The position numbers and the translations under genes were made by a program. DNA of 64,000 bases from an uncultured Planctomycetota bacterium. Lineage in GTDB: Bacteria; Planctomycetota; Planctomycetia; Gemmatales; HRBIN36. Where the stretch lies: positions 1-64,000 of the forward strand of contig CALFAY010000012.1 of NCBI GenBank assembly GCA_937944855.1, in the 5' to 3' direction. Under the pieces are notes generated by a model. That model saw nothing but the letters and a program-made list of their open reading frames with translations, was not told the DNA's origin and ran no database searches. Below are positions 43,644-52,498 of the stretch, piece by piece (positions within the stretch are counted from its first letter, which is position 1; the number at the start of each line of letters is the position of its first letter).

Positions 43644-45314
43644 ATGATGAACGAAGTCCCGCCTGGTTCTGCTCCAGCTTCCGATCAGACGCCGTGGTTT
43701 CGGCTGCTGACCCGCTACCATTGGTTCGTCCTTGTCGTCGCGGCCCTGGGCTGGCTGTTCGACACGATGGACCAGCAGTTGTTCAATCTCGCCCGTGGTC
43801 CGGCTATGGCGGAGTTGGGCGGCCCGATCAATGCCCAGTTTGCCGGCGGCTTGGCGACGATGATCTTCATGCTCGGCTGGGCTACCGGCGGCGTCGTCTT
43901 CGGCATCATGGGCGACCGCTTCGGTCGGGCGAAGACGATGGTGCTGACGATTCTGATCTATTCGTTGTTCACCGGCTTGTCAGCTTTGTCGGTGAGCTTC
44001 TGGGACTTCTGCGTGTACCGCTTCATCACCGGGCTGGGTGTGGGTGGGGAATTTGCCGTCGGCGTGGCTCTGGTCGCCGAGGTGATGCCAGATCGGGCCA
44101 GACCGCACGCTTTGGGCTGGTTGCAGGCGTCGTCCGCGTTTGGCAACATCTCGGCAGCCCTGGTGAGCATGGGCCTGGCGCCGCTGGAGGCGGCGGGAGC
44201 GCTAGGGGAGTATCGTCCGTGGCGATGGATGTTCATCGTCGGGGCCTTGCCTGCCTTGCTCGCCCTGGTCATCCGGCGTCGGCTCAAGGAGCCGGAGCGC
44301 TGGCAGGCCCTGCGCTACGCCGGGACCGTGCAGCTGGGTTCCTTGCGGGAGCTGTTCGGCCATCCGGTCTGGAGACGCCGTGCGATCATCGGCCTGATCC
44401 TGGCTACGTCCGGCGTCGTCGGCCTGTGGGGCATCGGCTTTTTCAGCTTCGATCTGGTGCGGTCGGTCTTCCGACAAACCTTCGAAGCCGAGCTTCGCCA
44501 GGCCGACGGCGACCAGACCGACCGGAACCTGATGCGCATGCTGCTGGAAAATCCCAGCGTCTTGCCCACGATCAAAGAGCGTCTGCGTAGTCCGAACTAC
44601 TTGCTGGACCCTGACGCCCGGGCCATCTACCGGGCCGTGCTACGCTTGGAGAAAGAGGGGCAAGCGATCACCACAGCCGCTGTCGAAGCGGTCCTGGACG
44701 CCGAAGGACAAACCGAGCACCAACGCCGCGTCCGGGCCGAGACGATGAGTGGCACCTCGGACTCGCTTCCACCCCTGAATGAGCTGCTCGACAAGATCAG
44801 CCAGCGCAACAAGGCCCTGGAAAGCCGGTTGACCTGGTGGGCAGGGGTCAACGGCCTGTTATTAAACATCGGTGCGTTCTTCGGCATCTACTCGTTCAAG
44901 AACCTGACGCAACTCATCGGACGCCGTCCGGCCTTCGCCATCACGTTCCTGCTCGCCCTCGGCTCGACGGTTCTGGTCTTTGGCTTGTTAAGCGACTTCT
45001 GGCATGTCTTCTGGATGGTGCCCCTGATGGGTTTCTGTCAGATCGCCCTGTTTGGCGGATATGCGATCTACTTTCCGGAACTTTTCCCAACGCATCTACG
45101 CAGCACGGGCACGTCGTTCTGTTACAACGTCGGCCGCTATCTGGCCGCGCCGGGGCCGTTGCTGCTGGGCACGCTGGCGGCGACCGTGTTTGGCTCGTTC
45201 GGCGAACCGGCGAGCTGGCGGTACGCCGGGATCACGATGTCTTCCTTCTTCCTGCTCGGACTGGCTGTTTTGCCTTTCGCTCCCGAGACGAAGGGCAAAC
45301 CGCTGCCGGAGTGA
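43644..45314 (+). CDS. MFS transporter with a large inserted soluble loop
   Basis: The 556-residue protein has two six-helix bundles. The first shows the MFS loop 2-3 signature GIMGDRFGRAKTM near 95 and ends with RRRLKEPERW. After helix 7 an insert of about 110 residues (roughly 275-390) is hydrophilic and helical, including SRLTWWAGVNG at its end, before helix 8. The C-terminal half shows YFPELFPTHLRSTGTSFCYN, typical of sugar or metabolite MFS carriers. The substrate is unknown. ATG 43644 has GGGAA 8 bases upstream; ATG 43629 is an alternative. It is convergent with hutH. Confidence 0.85.
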   Translation: MMNEVPPGSAPASDQTPWFRLLTRYHWFVLVVAALGWLFDTMDQQLFNLARGPAMAELGGPINAQFAGGLATMIFMLGWATGGVVFGIMGDRFGRAKTMVLTILIYSLFTGLSALSVSFWDFCVYRFITGLGVGGEFAVGVALVAEVMPDRARPHALGWLQASSAFGNISAALVSMGLAPLEAAGALGEYRPWRWMFIVGALPALLALVIRRRLKEPERWQALRYAGTVQLGSLRELFGHPVWRRRAIIGLILATSGVVGLWGIGFFSFDLVRSVFRQTFEAELRQADGDQTDRNLMRMLLENPSVLPTIKERLRSPNYLLDPDARAIYRAVLRLEKEGQAITTAAVEAVLDAEGQTEHQRRVRAETMSGTSDSLPPLNELLDKISQRNKALESRLTWWAGVNGLLLNIGAFFGIYSFKNLTQLIGRRPAFAITFLLALGSTVLVFGLLSDFWHVFWMVPLMGFCQIALFGGYAIYFPELFPTHLRSTGTSFCYNVGRYLAAPGPLLLGTLAATVFGSFGEPASWRYAGITMSSFFLLGLAVLPFAPETKGKPLPE

Positions 45315-45332
45315 CGGGCAACCAAGCCCTGC

Positions 45333-46892
45333 TCAACACAGCTGCGGACAGACGGCGTGGACGGCTTCGAGGAGGCTCCCGTCTTCCATCATCTGCTCGA
45401 CAGCGGTCAGGTCCGGATGCAAGGTGCGGTCGTGGTCCAGCGGGGCGACGTATCGGCGAATGTGCCGATAGGCTGCCTCGATCCCCCGGCCTGGCCGCAA
45501 AGGTTTCAGAAACTCTAACCCCTGGGCGGCACAGAGCAGTTCACAGGCCAGGACCCGGGTCGTGTTCTGAATCACTTGGCGAACTTTGCGGGCGGCGTGG
45601 GTGCTCATCGAGACGTGGTCTTCGCGGTTGCCCGAGGTCGGGATCGAGTCCACGCCAGCAGGATGCGACAGCACCTTGTTCTCCGAGGTCAGTGCCGCGG
45701 CCAGGACCTGAACGAGCATCATGCCGGAGTTCAGACCGGGCTTTGGCGTCAAAAAGCCGGGCAGCCCGCTCAGGTCGGGATTGACGAGGTTTTCGACTCG
45801 ACGTTCGCTGATGCCGGCCAGATTGGTCGCAGCGGCGGCGAGCAGATCGGCGGCCAGGGCCAGAGGTTGCCCGTGGAAGTTGCCGCCGGACAGCACCTCG
45901 CCGGTGTCCACAAACACCAACGGATTGTCCGTGGCGCTGTTCATTTCCCGTTCCACGACCTCCCGCACATACGAAAGGGCGTCGCGGAAGGTGCCGTGGA
46001 CCTGCGGCGAACAGCGGATGCTGTAGGCATCCTGGACCTTCGAGCAGTTGGCATGCGAGGGCAGAATCTCGCTGCCCTCCATGAGATGCCGGACGTTGGC
46101 GGCGCTTGCGCTTTGCCCCGGGTGAGGCCGAACCTGATGCAATCGCGGATCGAAGGGGCGCAGCGAACTTTTGGTCGCTTCCAGCGTCATGGCGGCGGCG
46201 AGATCGGCGATCGTGGCCAGGTTCGTCGCCCGGACGGCGGCATCGGCCAGGAGGGCACACGAAATCTGCGTGCCGTTGATGAGCGACAGACCCTCCTTCG
46301 GCTGAAGCCGATACGGGGCCAGACCCGCCTTTTTGAGGACGAGTTTGCCAGGCATCGGCTTGAGCGCGGCAGGGGGATTGGTTCCGGGAGGCACAAGCCA
46401 GGCGCTGCCCTCGCCCATGACCACCAAAGCGAGATGAGCCAACGGGGCCAGGTCGCCGCTGGCGCCGACACTGCCCTGCTCGGGAATCATGGGCACGACG
46501 CCGCGGTTGAACATCTGAAGGAGGAACTGGACCAGCTCCCAACTGACGCCGGAAAAGCCTTGAGAGAGGGCCTGGATCCGCAGGGCCACGGCCAGGCGGG
46601 CCACCGGAATCGGCAACGCCTGCCCGACGCCGACGGCATGGCTGCGGATGAGGTTCTGTTGAAGTTCGAGCAATTCGTCCGGTGCGATGCGTTGATTAGA
46701 CAGCTTGCCGAAGCCGGTGTTGACTCCGTACACGGTGCGGTCGGAGGCGAGGATCTGCTCCAGGCACCTGCGGGCGCGTTGGATCCGTTGTCGCGCCGCC
46801 GCGGGGACATCGAGCCGACCCACCTGCCCCCGCAGAATGGCGGTAGCCTCGTTCAGCGTCAGTCCAGACCCATCGAGGTGAAGTATTCGCAT
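45333..46892 (-). CDS. hutH: Histidine ammonia-lyase
   Basis: The 519-residue enzyme converts histidine to urocanate. The MIO cofactor triad Ala144-Ser145-Gly146 lies in GSVGASGDLAPLAH; YGVNTGFGKL near 55-64, QDAYSIRCSPQVHG near 320 and the NFHGQPLA motif near 370 are also present. The frame continues upstream to 47204 without homology, so ATG 46892 is chosen; the ribosome site is weak. Together with hutU, hutI and hutG (14376-18350) it completes histidine degradation to glutamate, although it is 27 kb from them. Confidence 0.95.
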   Translation of the reverse strand: MRILHLDGSGLTLNEATAILRGQVGRLDVPAAARQRIQRARRCLEQILASDRTVYGVNTGFGKLSNQRIAPDELLELQQNLIRSHAVGVGQALPIPVARLAVALRIQALSQGFSGVSWELVQFLLQMFNRGVVPMIPEQGSVGASGDLAPLAHLALVVMGEGSAWLVPPGTNPPAALKPMPGKLVLKKAGLAPYRLQPKEGLSLINGTQISCALLADAAVRATNLATIADLAAAMTLEATKSSLRPFDPRLHQVRPHPGQSASAANVRHLMEGSEILPSHANCSKVQDAYSIRCSPQVHGTFRDALSYVREVVEREMNSATDNPLVFVDTGEVLSGGNFHGQPLALAADLLAAAATNLAGISERRVENLVNPDLSGLPGFLTPKPGLNSGMMLVQVLAAALTSENKVLSHPAGVDSIPTSGNREDHVSMSTHAARKVRQVIQNTTRVLACELLCAAQGLEFLKPLRPGRGIEAAYRHIRRYVAPLDHDRTLHPDLTAVEQMMEDGSLLEAVHAVCPQLC

Positions 46893-47340
46893 GGAACGGA
46901 GAGGGCGAAATTGCAACGGATCCCCTTGGCCGCTGGAGCATCCCGACTTGCCGGCCCACGGCCGCACAGAATCCGCCGCAGGGACCACTGGCGGCTCGGG
47001 AAGCCGCTGGCCGATACATAGCTCCGCCATTGGCTTACTCTGCCTGAAGCCGTTCGCCAAGCGGTGATGCCTGGATTGGCAGACATTTTTTCGCACAGAA
47101 CGAACGGCGGTTCCGAGACGAATTGCCGCCGACGCTCCGCGCTCGCGGTTAGCGGGGCTGTTGGGGAAGGAAATCCCTGACGGTTTTCCATGCCTGGTCC
47201 GCAAGCAGGTGCCGGGCGATGCGTGCCTCCTGCATCAATGCGCCAAGGCAGTATGGCAGACATGACCTTATCCCGCCAGAGCTGTGTTGTCCCGCGGCGC
47301 CACGCTTTGTCGGATGATTCCCGCAATAACGTTGCTCCTT
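46893..47340. other. Non-coding region between hutH and the AT-rich glycosyltransferase gene
   Basis: These 448 bases contain no convincing gene, repeat or terminator. Open frames here are short or have no recognisable features. Confidence 0.5.
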
Positions 47341-48249
47341 TTAGGTGGACTTATTGCTCGGCGAATCGTTTGGTCGAGTTCTCAGTCGTTCGGCGAGGTA
47401 TCTGGGTATATCCCACGCTGCTCTTGCCCACGATCGCAATAGAAAACTAAGACTGCCAATTTGCCAGGCCTTTCGTGTGGACGTATATAAAAAGTATTTT
47501 ATAATCAACCACGCCAGTGGCCGGGGTTTCATGTAGAGCACATTTACGGCAAGATAATTCTTGAGCTTATGGTACTCTATAATTGGGTTTTGTTCACGAT
47601 TGATCGGACGCAAATGTGTACCTTGCGCGCTTGGGACAACAATTAGTCTGATTCCCTGCAATCGCGCTCGCCAACAATATTCCGCATCCTCGAAATAAAC
47701 AAAGTACTCCGGACGGAAGGAGCCGATTCGGCGAAATACTTGTCTATGTCCTACCATCATAGCACCCAGAAGCATCCCTGTCGGATACGGCTGGTTGTCC
47801 AGAATTGCGGGATATGACTCCTGCGTAAAGCGTACTCCAATGTTGAGGTCAATGCCCGCAAATAGAAGGGTACTTCCTGGCTGCTCATATATGATGCCAG
47901 ACAGTAGGGCATTTGGATTTTCAGCAGCGATTGGAAGAATTGAACTATAGAAGCCTGGATGTAAAACAATGTCGTCTTCGTGGAGATGAATATAGTCGCC
48001 TCGGGCTGCTGCCATCCCGATATTTGCTCCTGCAGCGAAGCCCAGGTTCTTTGCCTGAGGCAGGAACCGCACCTGGGGAAACTTGGCCACGACTTTGGCG
48101 ACCTCTGGACTGCTGGCGCTTCGATTGTCCACGACAATCACTTCGGTAGTCTCTTCAGGCACCTGTGCGTAGACAGCAGAGAGGGATTGCTCTAGATAGG
48201 CGGGCCGATTATAGCTGATCACGACCACGGAGAGCGTGGGTTGGACCAT
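47341..48249 (-). CDS. GT2-family glycosyltransferase with AT-rich codon use
   Basis: The 302-residue enzyme begins with the GT2 nucleotide-binding region TLSVVVISYNRPAYLEQSL, followed by VIVVDNRSAS and the GT-A acidic site in HLHEDDIVLHPG near 95; FEDAEYCWRARLQG near 190 is the acceptor-side motif typical of rhamnosyl or dTDP-sugar transferases. A hydrophobic C-terminal part follows. Its base composition is visibly more AT-rich than its neighbours (for example TTTATATAAAAAG near its 3' end), suggesting recent acquisition. It stands alone. Confidence 0.85.
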   Translation of the reverse strand: MVQPTLSVVVISYNRPAYLEQSLSAVYAQVPEETTEVIVVDNRSASSPEVAKVVAKFPQVRFLPQAKNLGFAAGANIGMAAARGDYIHLHEDDIVLHPGFYSSILPIAAENPNALLSGIIYEQPGSTLLFAGIDLNIGVRFTQESYPAILDNQPYPTGMLLGAMMVGHRQVFRRIGSFRPEYFVYFEDAEYCWRARLQGIRLIVVPSAQGTHLRPINREQNPIIEYHKLKNYLAVNVLYMKPRPLAWLIIKYFLYTSTRKAWQIGSLSFLLRSWARAAWDIPRYLAERLRTRPNDSPSNKST

Positions 48250-48951
48250 ATCGAAACCCTTCGAGTTAACAACAAGGAGCTGTCCACACCAAATTCCAGA
48301 ATATCAAAGGTTTTTGACCCCATCTGCCAGAGTAACGTGCGTCCTCGAGGGTTGGGTTGGGGCCATATCGAAGAATCTAGTATCTCCTCATTCCGAAGGC
48401 ACGATCTTTTCGCTGATAGGTTTTCCCTCACGGCTCTGGGCCAAGACGCCGTCCCCTCAGATTCAGGACCGTCTCACTCGCAGTTACATGAATACGACGG
48501 ACGACGATGACGTGAGACCCACGCGACAGAACCTTCCGAGCAACGAGTCGGTTCGTCGGGGAGAATATCGGTCCATGCTCGTAGGACGACCCATTGCCTG
48601 ACCATCCCGCTAAGGCGACCCGTGCAACGCCGACAAGGCTTTCTTTCCCCCACCGCCCCGCTCGCCCTGCGGCGGCCGAACACCCCCGTCGAGATCCAAT
48701 CAGATCGGCACGACCCGTTAGCCGTTCAAGACCGCCGGCGAAAGGCACAACCCATCCCGGCACTACGTTAACTCGGCGGAAGCCATCACCCGACCAGGCC
48801 CGACGTGAACGGCCCCCTCAGCGGCCCACAATGCGACGCAGCAAACGCAGGAATCAACCGGAACCGTAGTGAACGCTCGAACCGGCGGCTTTGGGGAAAT
48901 GCGTTGGTTTTTTTTTGAGAACGTCGGGCCAGATGATGCCCGAGTATTCAG
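48250..48951. other. Non-coding region upstream of the AT-rich glycosyltransferase gene
   Basis: These 702 bases contain only short open frames without recognisable features, and no clear promoter or repeat apart from the inverted repeat TCGGGC-N8-GCCCGA at 48924-48943. Decayed genes cannot be excluded. Confidence 0.5.
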
Positions 48952-49041
48952 CGGAGAGGGCGGGATTCGAACCCGCGGAGGCGGTATAACCACCTCACCG
49001 ATTTAGCAAACCGGCGCTTTCGGCCACTCAGCCACCTCTCC
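48952..49041 (-). tRNA. tRNA-Ser (anticodon GCT)
   Basis: The 90-base class II tRNA has acceptor GGAGAGG/CCTCTCC, a long variable arm (TGAGGTGGTTATACCGCCTC), anticodon loop TTGCTAA (anticodon GCT, reading AGC/AGT), and T-arm GCGGG-TTCGAAT-CCCGC. The discriminator is G, as expected for serine. Confidence 0.95.
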
Positions 49042-49439
49042 GTGCGTCGTTCCGCCAGCTTTGGCGGAACTATCTGGTTTGAGTGTACGGCCCTGGAGTG
49101 GTTTCGTAAAGGCCGAAGCGTGACGGCAACTCATCGACACAATCAGGCGGCTGCTGCTCCGGGCGACCCAAAGGGCATGTCAACCCCAGTCAGCCGCTTC
49201 AATCCCACCTGAGCGTCCGCGTTCGGCGAACGCTTTCGCCTCAGCGGTGGAGGAGTACATGAGATTGAGTGCGTTCGGCTGTCGTCGTGACGGGGAATCA
49301 CCTTGCAGCGGGGCGGCGGGACAACTAGCATAACTGGGACTCTCGCCCACGTGTCCGGCCCAACCGGACGCGCTCCACGGATCGGCAGACCGCGGAGACA
49401 GGGAAGGCCCGATCCGGAACACCTGGAGTCGAGGAGGTT
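49042..49439. other. Non-coding region upstream of tRNA-Ser
   Basis: These 398 bases hold a strong hairpin at 49049-49070 but no convincing coding frame. The rest shows nothing recognisable. Confidence 0.5.
49049..49070. repeat. Perfect 9-bp stem hairpin next to the 5' end of tRNA-Ser
   Basis: GTTCCGCCA (49049-49057), loop GCTT, TGGCGGAAC (49062-49070). It lies 8 bases upstream of the tRNA-Ser 5' end and has no T-run on the minus strand. Confidence 0.55.
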
Positions 49440-49844
49440 ATGGAGAAGGCAAGCGTCTTCGTGGAAGGAGAGAAGGAAGCCCTCGTGTACAAGTGGATCG
49501 AAAGCGAAAAAGCGGGCAAGGACCTCGGCGAAGACGCTATTCGCCGCTGGGTCAAGGAACATTGGTGGGGCTACTTGCGGGCCCGCTGGATCGAGCATCT
49601 CCAGGGCAAGTGCTTCTGGGTGGAGCTGGACCGCAACGATTTCGGACTGCTTCAGCGCGAGTTCTTGAACGACCAGTTGCTTCTGGAATGCATTCTGGAT
49701 CGGGTCAAAGCGGGCTACGAAAATCTCGACATTCTTTTGTGGGCACGCACGTTCGGGTTGCCGATGGAGCGTGTCCTGTACATTCTGGAACGGATCGACA
49801 TCAACAGCCGAAGACTCGCCTGCAAGTTCGCCTCGCCGTCGTGA
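49440..49844 (+). CDS. Hypothetical charged helical protein
   Basis: The 134-residue product is rich in charged and aromatic residues (EHWWGYLRARWIEHLQGKCFWVEL near 40-65) and predicted mostly helical; no signal peptide, membrane segment or metal motif is seen. GAGGAGG lies only two bases before the ATG, closer than usual. Its pattern of tryptophans and the phrase DRNDFGLLQREF look conserved in type, but no family is recognised. It may be the first gene of a short plus-strand pair with the next unknown gene. Confidence 0.55.
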   Translation: MEKASVFVEGEKEALVYKWIESEKAGKDLGEDAIRRWVKEHWWGYLRARWIEHLQGKCFWVELDRNDFGLLQREFLNDQLLLECILDRVKAGYENLDILLWARTFGLPMERVLYILERIDINSRRLACKFASPS

Positions 49845-50085
49845 TTCCGCTCGCACGTCGCCGGGCGGCCGTGGAGGCCTTGGAAGCACCGTCGGACCGG
49901 GAGCGGTGCGTATCTGTTCCGCCTTGGAAAACCCTGCCGATTGCAGCGGACATGCCGAAGAAAGTCCGCTCTGGTTTTGACGCTGGTCCGGGGATCATTG
50001 GCTTGACCACAGCGGCTTGGGTATTCTGATTTGCGCCGCGGACTTCCCGAATCGAGCACCCCGAGACTTCGCTGGAGGACGTCCC

Positions 50086-50520
50086 ATGCCGATCCCCGAA
50101 GCGGTGCAGATCCAGGTCAGCTATCAGCGTCTCCAAGAAGCGATGGCCGCATTGTCACGGCATGTCTGCAACGGTCGGGCTGATCCTCGGTGGACGGAGG
50201 AATTGGGTCGTCTCTTGCAGTCCTTCTATGACCGGCTGAGCACCCATTACCAACTGTTGGATTTGGAAGCCGACCTTCAAGAAGTGGAACAACGCGCGCC
50301 GCAACTGCATGAGAAGCTGGTCCATCTCCAGCGGGAGGAGCGCTTGATTCTGCGGGAAGCGGCCGCCTTGCTCCGCCACTTCAGTCCGGAGAAGGTGCGC
50401 GTACCGACGGCCCTCATCGACCGCATCCGCACGTTGCTGAAGTGGATCGCAGACCACGAGGTCCGCAAGAATCGGGTGGTGCTGGACGCCTTTTATTTGG
50501 AAGTCGGGGCGGTGGACTGA
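50086..50520 (+). CDS. Hypothetical helical protein, hemerythrin-like at most
   Basis: The 144-residue protein is all helical, and its layout (LLQSFYDRLSTHYQLLDLEADLQE, then APQLHEKLVHLQREERLILRE) recalls the four-helix hemerythrin-like fold. The usual metal-binding histidine spacing is only partly present, so an oxygen or metal role is weak. ATG 50086 has GGAGGA 6 bases upstream. It is convergent with the pst genes, 18 bases away. The function is unknown. Confidence 0.6.
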   Translation: MPIPEAVQIQVSYQRLQEAMAALSRHVCNGRADPRWTEELGRLLQSFYDRLSTHYQLLDLEADLQEVEQRAPQLHEKLVHLQREERLILREAAALLRHFSPEKVRVPTALIDRIRTLLKWIADHEVRKNRVVLDAFYLEVGAVD

Positions 50521-50538
50521 GGGACGAGGAGGCCCCGG

Positions 50539-52458
50539 TCAATCTGCGCGGCTGGCCAGCAGCACACGCTGTCCCATTAGCATCCGCACACCGACGTTGA
50601 TGAGCATGACCACAGCCAACAGCACCAGGGCCGCAGCCCAGGCCTGCCGTTCCCATTCCGCGTAGCCGCTTCGGGAGTAGTAGAAGATGTAGTACGGCAG
50701 AAAGGGCGTCGGCTGATTGGGCGACTCCGGCCAGAAACTGCTGTTGTAGGCCGTCAACAGCAGCGGGGCTGTTTCCCCGGCGATCCGGGAAATGCCCAGA
50801 AAAACGCCGGTGAGAACGGCTGGCAGGGCAGCCGGAAGGGTGACGCGGAGAATGGTCTGCCAGGACGTCGCCCCCAGGGCCAGCGAGGCGTTGCGGAGCG
50901 AGTCAGGAACCAGTTTAAGGGCCTCCTCCGTGGTTCGCATGACGATGGGGATCATCATCACTCCCAGGGCGAAGGCTCCCGCCCAGCCCGAGAAGTGACC
51001 CAGGGGACGGACCAGCAACGCATAGGCGAAAATGCCGATGACGATCGAGGGCACCCCGCCCAGCAGTTCGTTGATGAATCGGACCATCGGCCCCAGGCGA
51101 CTGTTGCGATACTCGGCCAGATGCACGGCGGCCAGAATCGCCACGGGCACGGCGAAGGCGGTGGCCAGACCGACCAGCATCAGACTGCCGAGCATGGCAT
51201 GGGCCAAGCCTCCGCCCGGCTCTCCGGCGGGAGCCGGCAACTGGGTGAAGAAGTCCCAGTTCAACGCTCCGACGCCGCGGTACAGGATGTATCCCAGAAT
51301 CAGAAGCAGAGGGCCGACGGAAACGGCCAGACAGCATCCCAGCACCACCGTCATGAGCCGGTCCAGGAAGCGAGCCAGACGGCGGGGCTGACGAGGAACC
51401 ACGACAGGAGGCCGACCGTTTTTCGCCGCGGGCAAGTCCACAGGGGTGCGGGTCCGGCCACGCAGCCAATCCAGCCAGCCTTGGCGCGAACGCACTGCAC
51501 TGACCCTCCAGATCAAAATGCGGGCCAGGACATTCACCGCCACCGTGACCAGTAAGAGAATCAGGCCCAGTTCCACGAGAGCGGCCCGCTGCATGTCGGT
51601 TTCCGCTTCGTTGAGCTGATTGGCGATGACGCTGGCAATCGAATCGCCCACCGCAAACAGCGAGAAACGGATTTCCGGCCGATTGCCGATGAGCATGGTC
51701 ACCGCCATCGTTTCGCCCAAGGCCCGTCCGAGGGCGAGAAAGCAGCCGCCGATGATGCCAGGCCGGGCATACGGAAGGATGACGGTCCAGATCATGTGCC
51801 AGCGCGTGGCCCCGAGGGCCAAGGCAGCGTCGGCCTGCGACCGCGGCACCGCTCGACAGACATCGAAAGACACGGCGGCGACATAGGGCAAGACCATGAC
51901 CGCCAACGCCAGACCGGCGGTAAAGATGCCCATGCCGCCCGTGTTCGGCACGGTCAGCCCTGGGATCACCTTACCCAGAAGATTGAAGAAGTCTTGGACC
52001 ACGGGGGCCAGAAACATCAGCCCCCAGAAGCCGTACACGACGCTCGGAATCGCCGCCAGCAATTCCACGAGAAACGAACCGGGGGCGCCAACCCAGCGGG
52101 GAGCGATTTCGGCGAGGAAAACGGCCGTTCCGACGCCCAGCGGCACTGCAATCACGAGGGCCAGGGCGGAAGTGGCCAGCGTGCCGAAGATGAAGGCCAG
52201 CGCGCCGTACTGATTCGTCTGGGGATTCCACTCCGTCGAACGGAAGAAATCCCAGCCGATGGCACGAATCGCCGGCCAGGCTTCGATGACCAGAAAGACC
52301 CCCAGAAGGACGAAGAGGGCCACCACCCCCAGGGCCGCGCCTCGACACAGCCAGGCAAAGACGAGATCGCCCCACCGCTTCCGGGCCGACCGGCACGGCA
52401 GGTCCGGAGGCGAAGCTGCGGTCGGTGCAAGCATAGGCGGACCGGAGGGGTGTTCCAT
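50539..52458 (-). CDS. Fused phosphate ABC permease PstC-PstA
   Basis: The 639-residue protein joins two PstC/PstA-type permease halves in one chain. The first half (about 30-320) has the EAA loop motif ALGATRWHMIWTVILPYARPG; the second (about 355-635) has ALGATSWQTILRVTLPAALPA. The two are separated by a basic linker (about 320-360). PstC and PstA are normally separate proteins that form the membrane channel of the high-affinity phosphate uptake system. No pstB ATPase or phoU gene is next to it. The stop of pstS is 40 bases away, so pstS is probably in the same operon. Confidence 0.9.
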   Translation of the reverse strand: MEHPSGPPMLAPTAASPPDLPCRSARKRWGDLVFAWLCRGAALGVVALFVLLGVFLVIEAWPAIRAIGWDFFRSTEWNPQTNQYGALAFIFGTLATSALALVIAVPLGVGTAVFLAEIAPRWVGAPGSFLVELLAAIPSVVYGFWGLMFLAPVVQDFFNLLGKVIPGLTVPNTGGMGIFTAGLALAVMVLPYVAAVSFDVCRAVPRSQADAALALGATRWHMIWTVILPYARPGIIGGCFLALGRALGETMAVTMLIGNRPEIRFSLFAVGDSIASVIANQLNEAETDMQRAALVELGLILLLVTVAVNVLARILIWRVSAVRSRQGWLDWLRGRTRTPVDLPAAKNGRPPVVVPRQPRRLARFLDRLMTVVLGCCLAVSVGPLLLILGYILYRGVGALNWDFFTQLPAPAGEPGGGLAHAMLGSLMLVGLATAFAVPVAILAAVHLAEYRNSRLGPMVRFINELLGGVPSIVIGIFAYALLVRPLGHFSGWAGAFALGVMMIPIVMRTTEEALKLVPDSLRNASLALGATSWQTILRVTLPAALPAVLTGVFLGISRIAGETAPLLLTAYNSSFWPESPNQPTPFLPYYIFYYSRSGYAEWERQAWAAALVLLAVVMLINVGVRMLMGQRVLLASRAD

Positions 52459-52498
52459 GTTTCCGACTCAGCACCCTGGTTAGATGCCGCCTTCCGTT

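Noticed and set aside
48924-48943. Inverted repeat TCGGGC-N8-GCCCGA as a terminator near tRNA-Ser.
   Set aside because: On the minus strand it is followed by A-rich, not T-rich, sequence; on the plus strand the T-run precedes the stem.
49845-50085. A further gene between the two small hypothetical proteins.
   Set aside because: Only overlapping frames without ribosome sites or recognisable features are seen.
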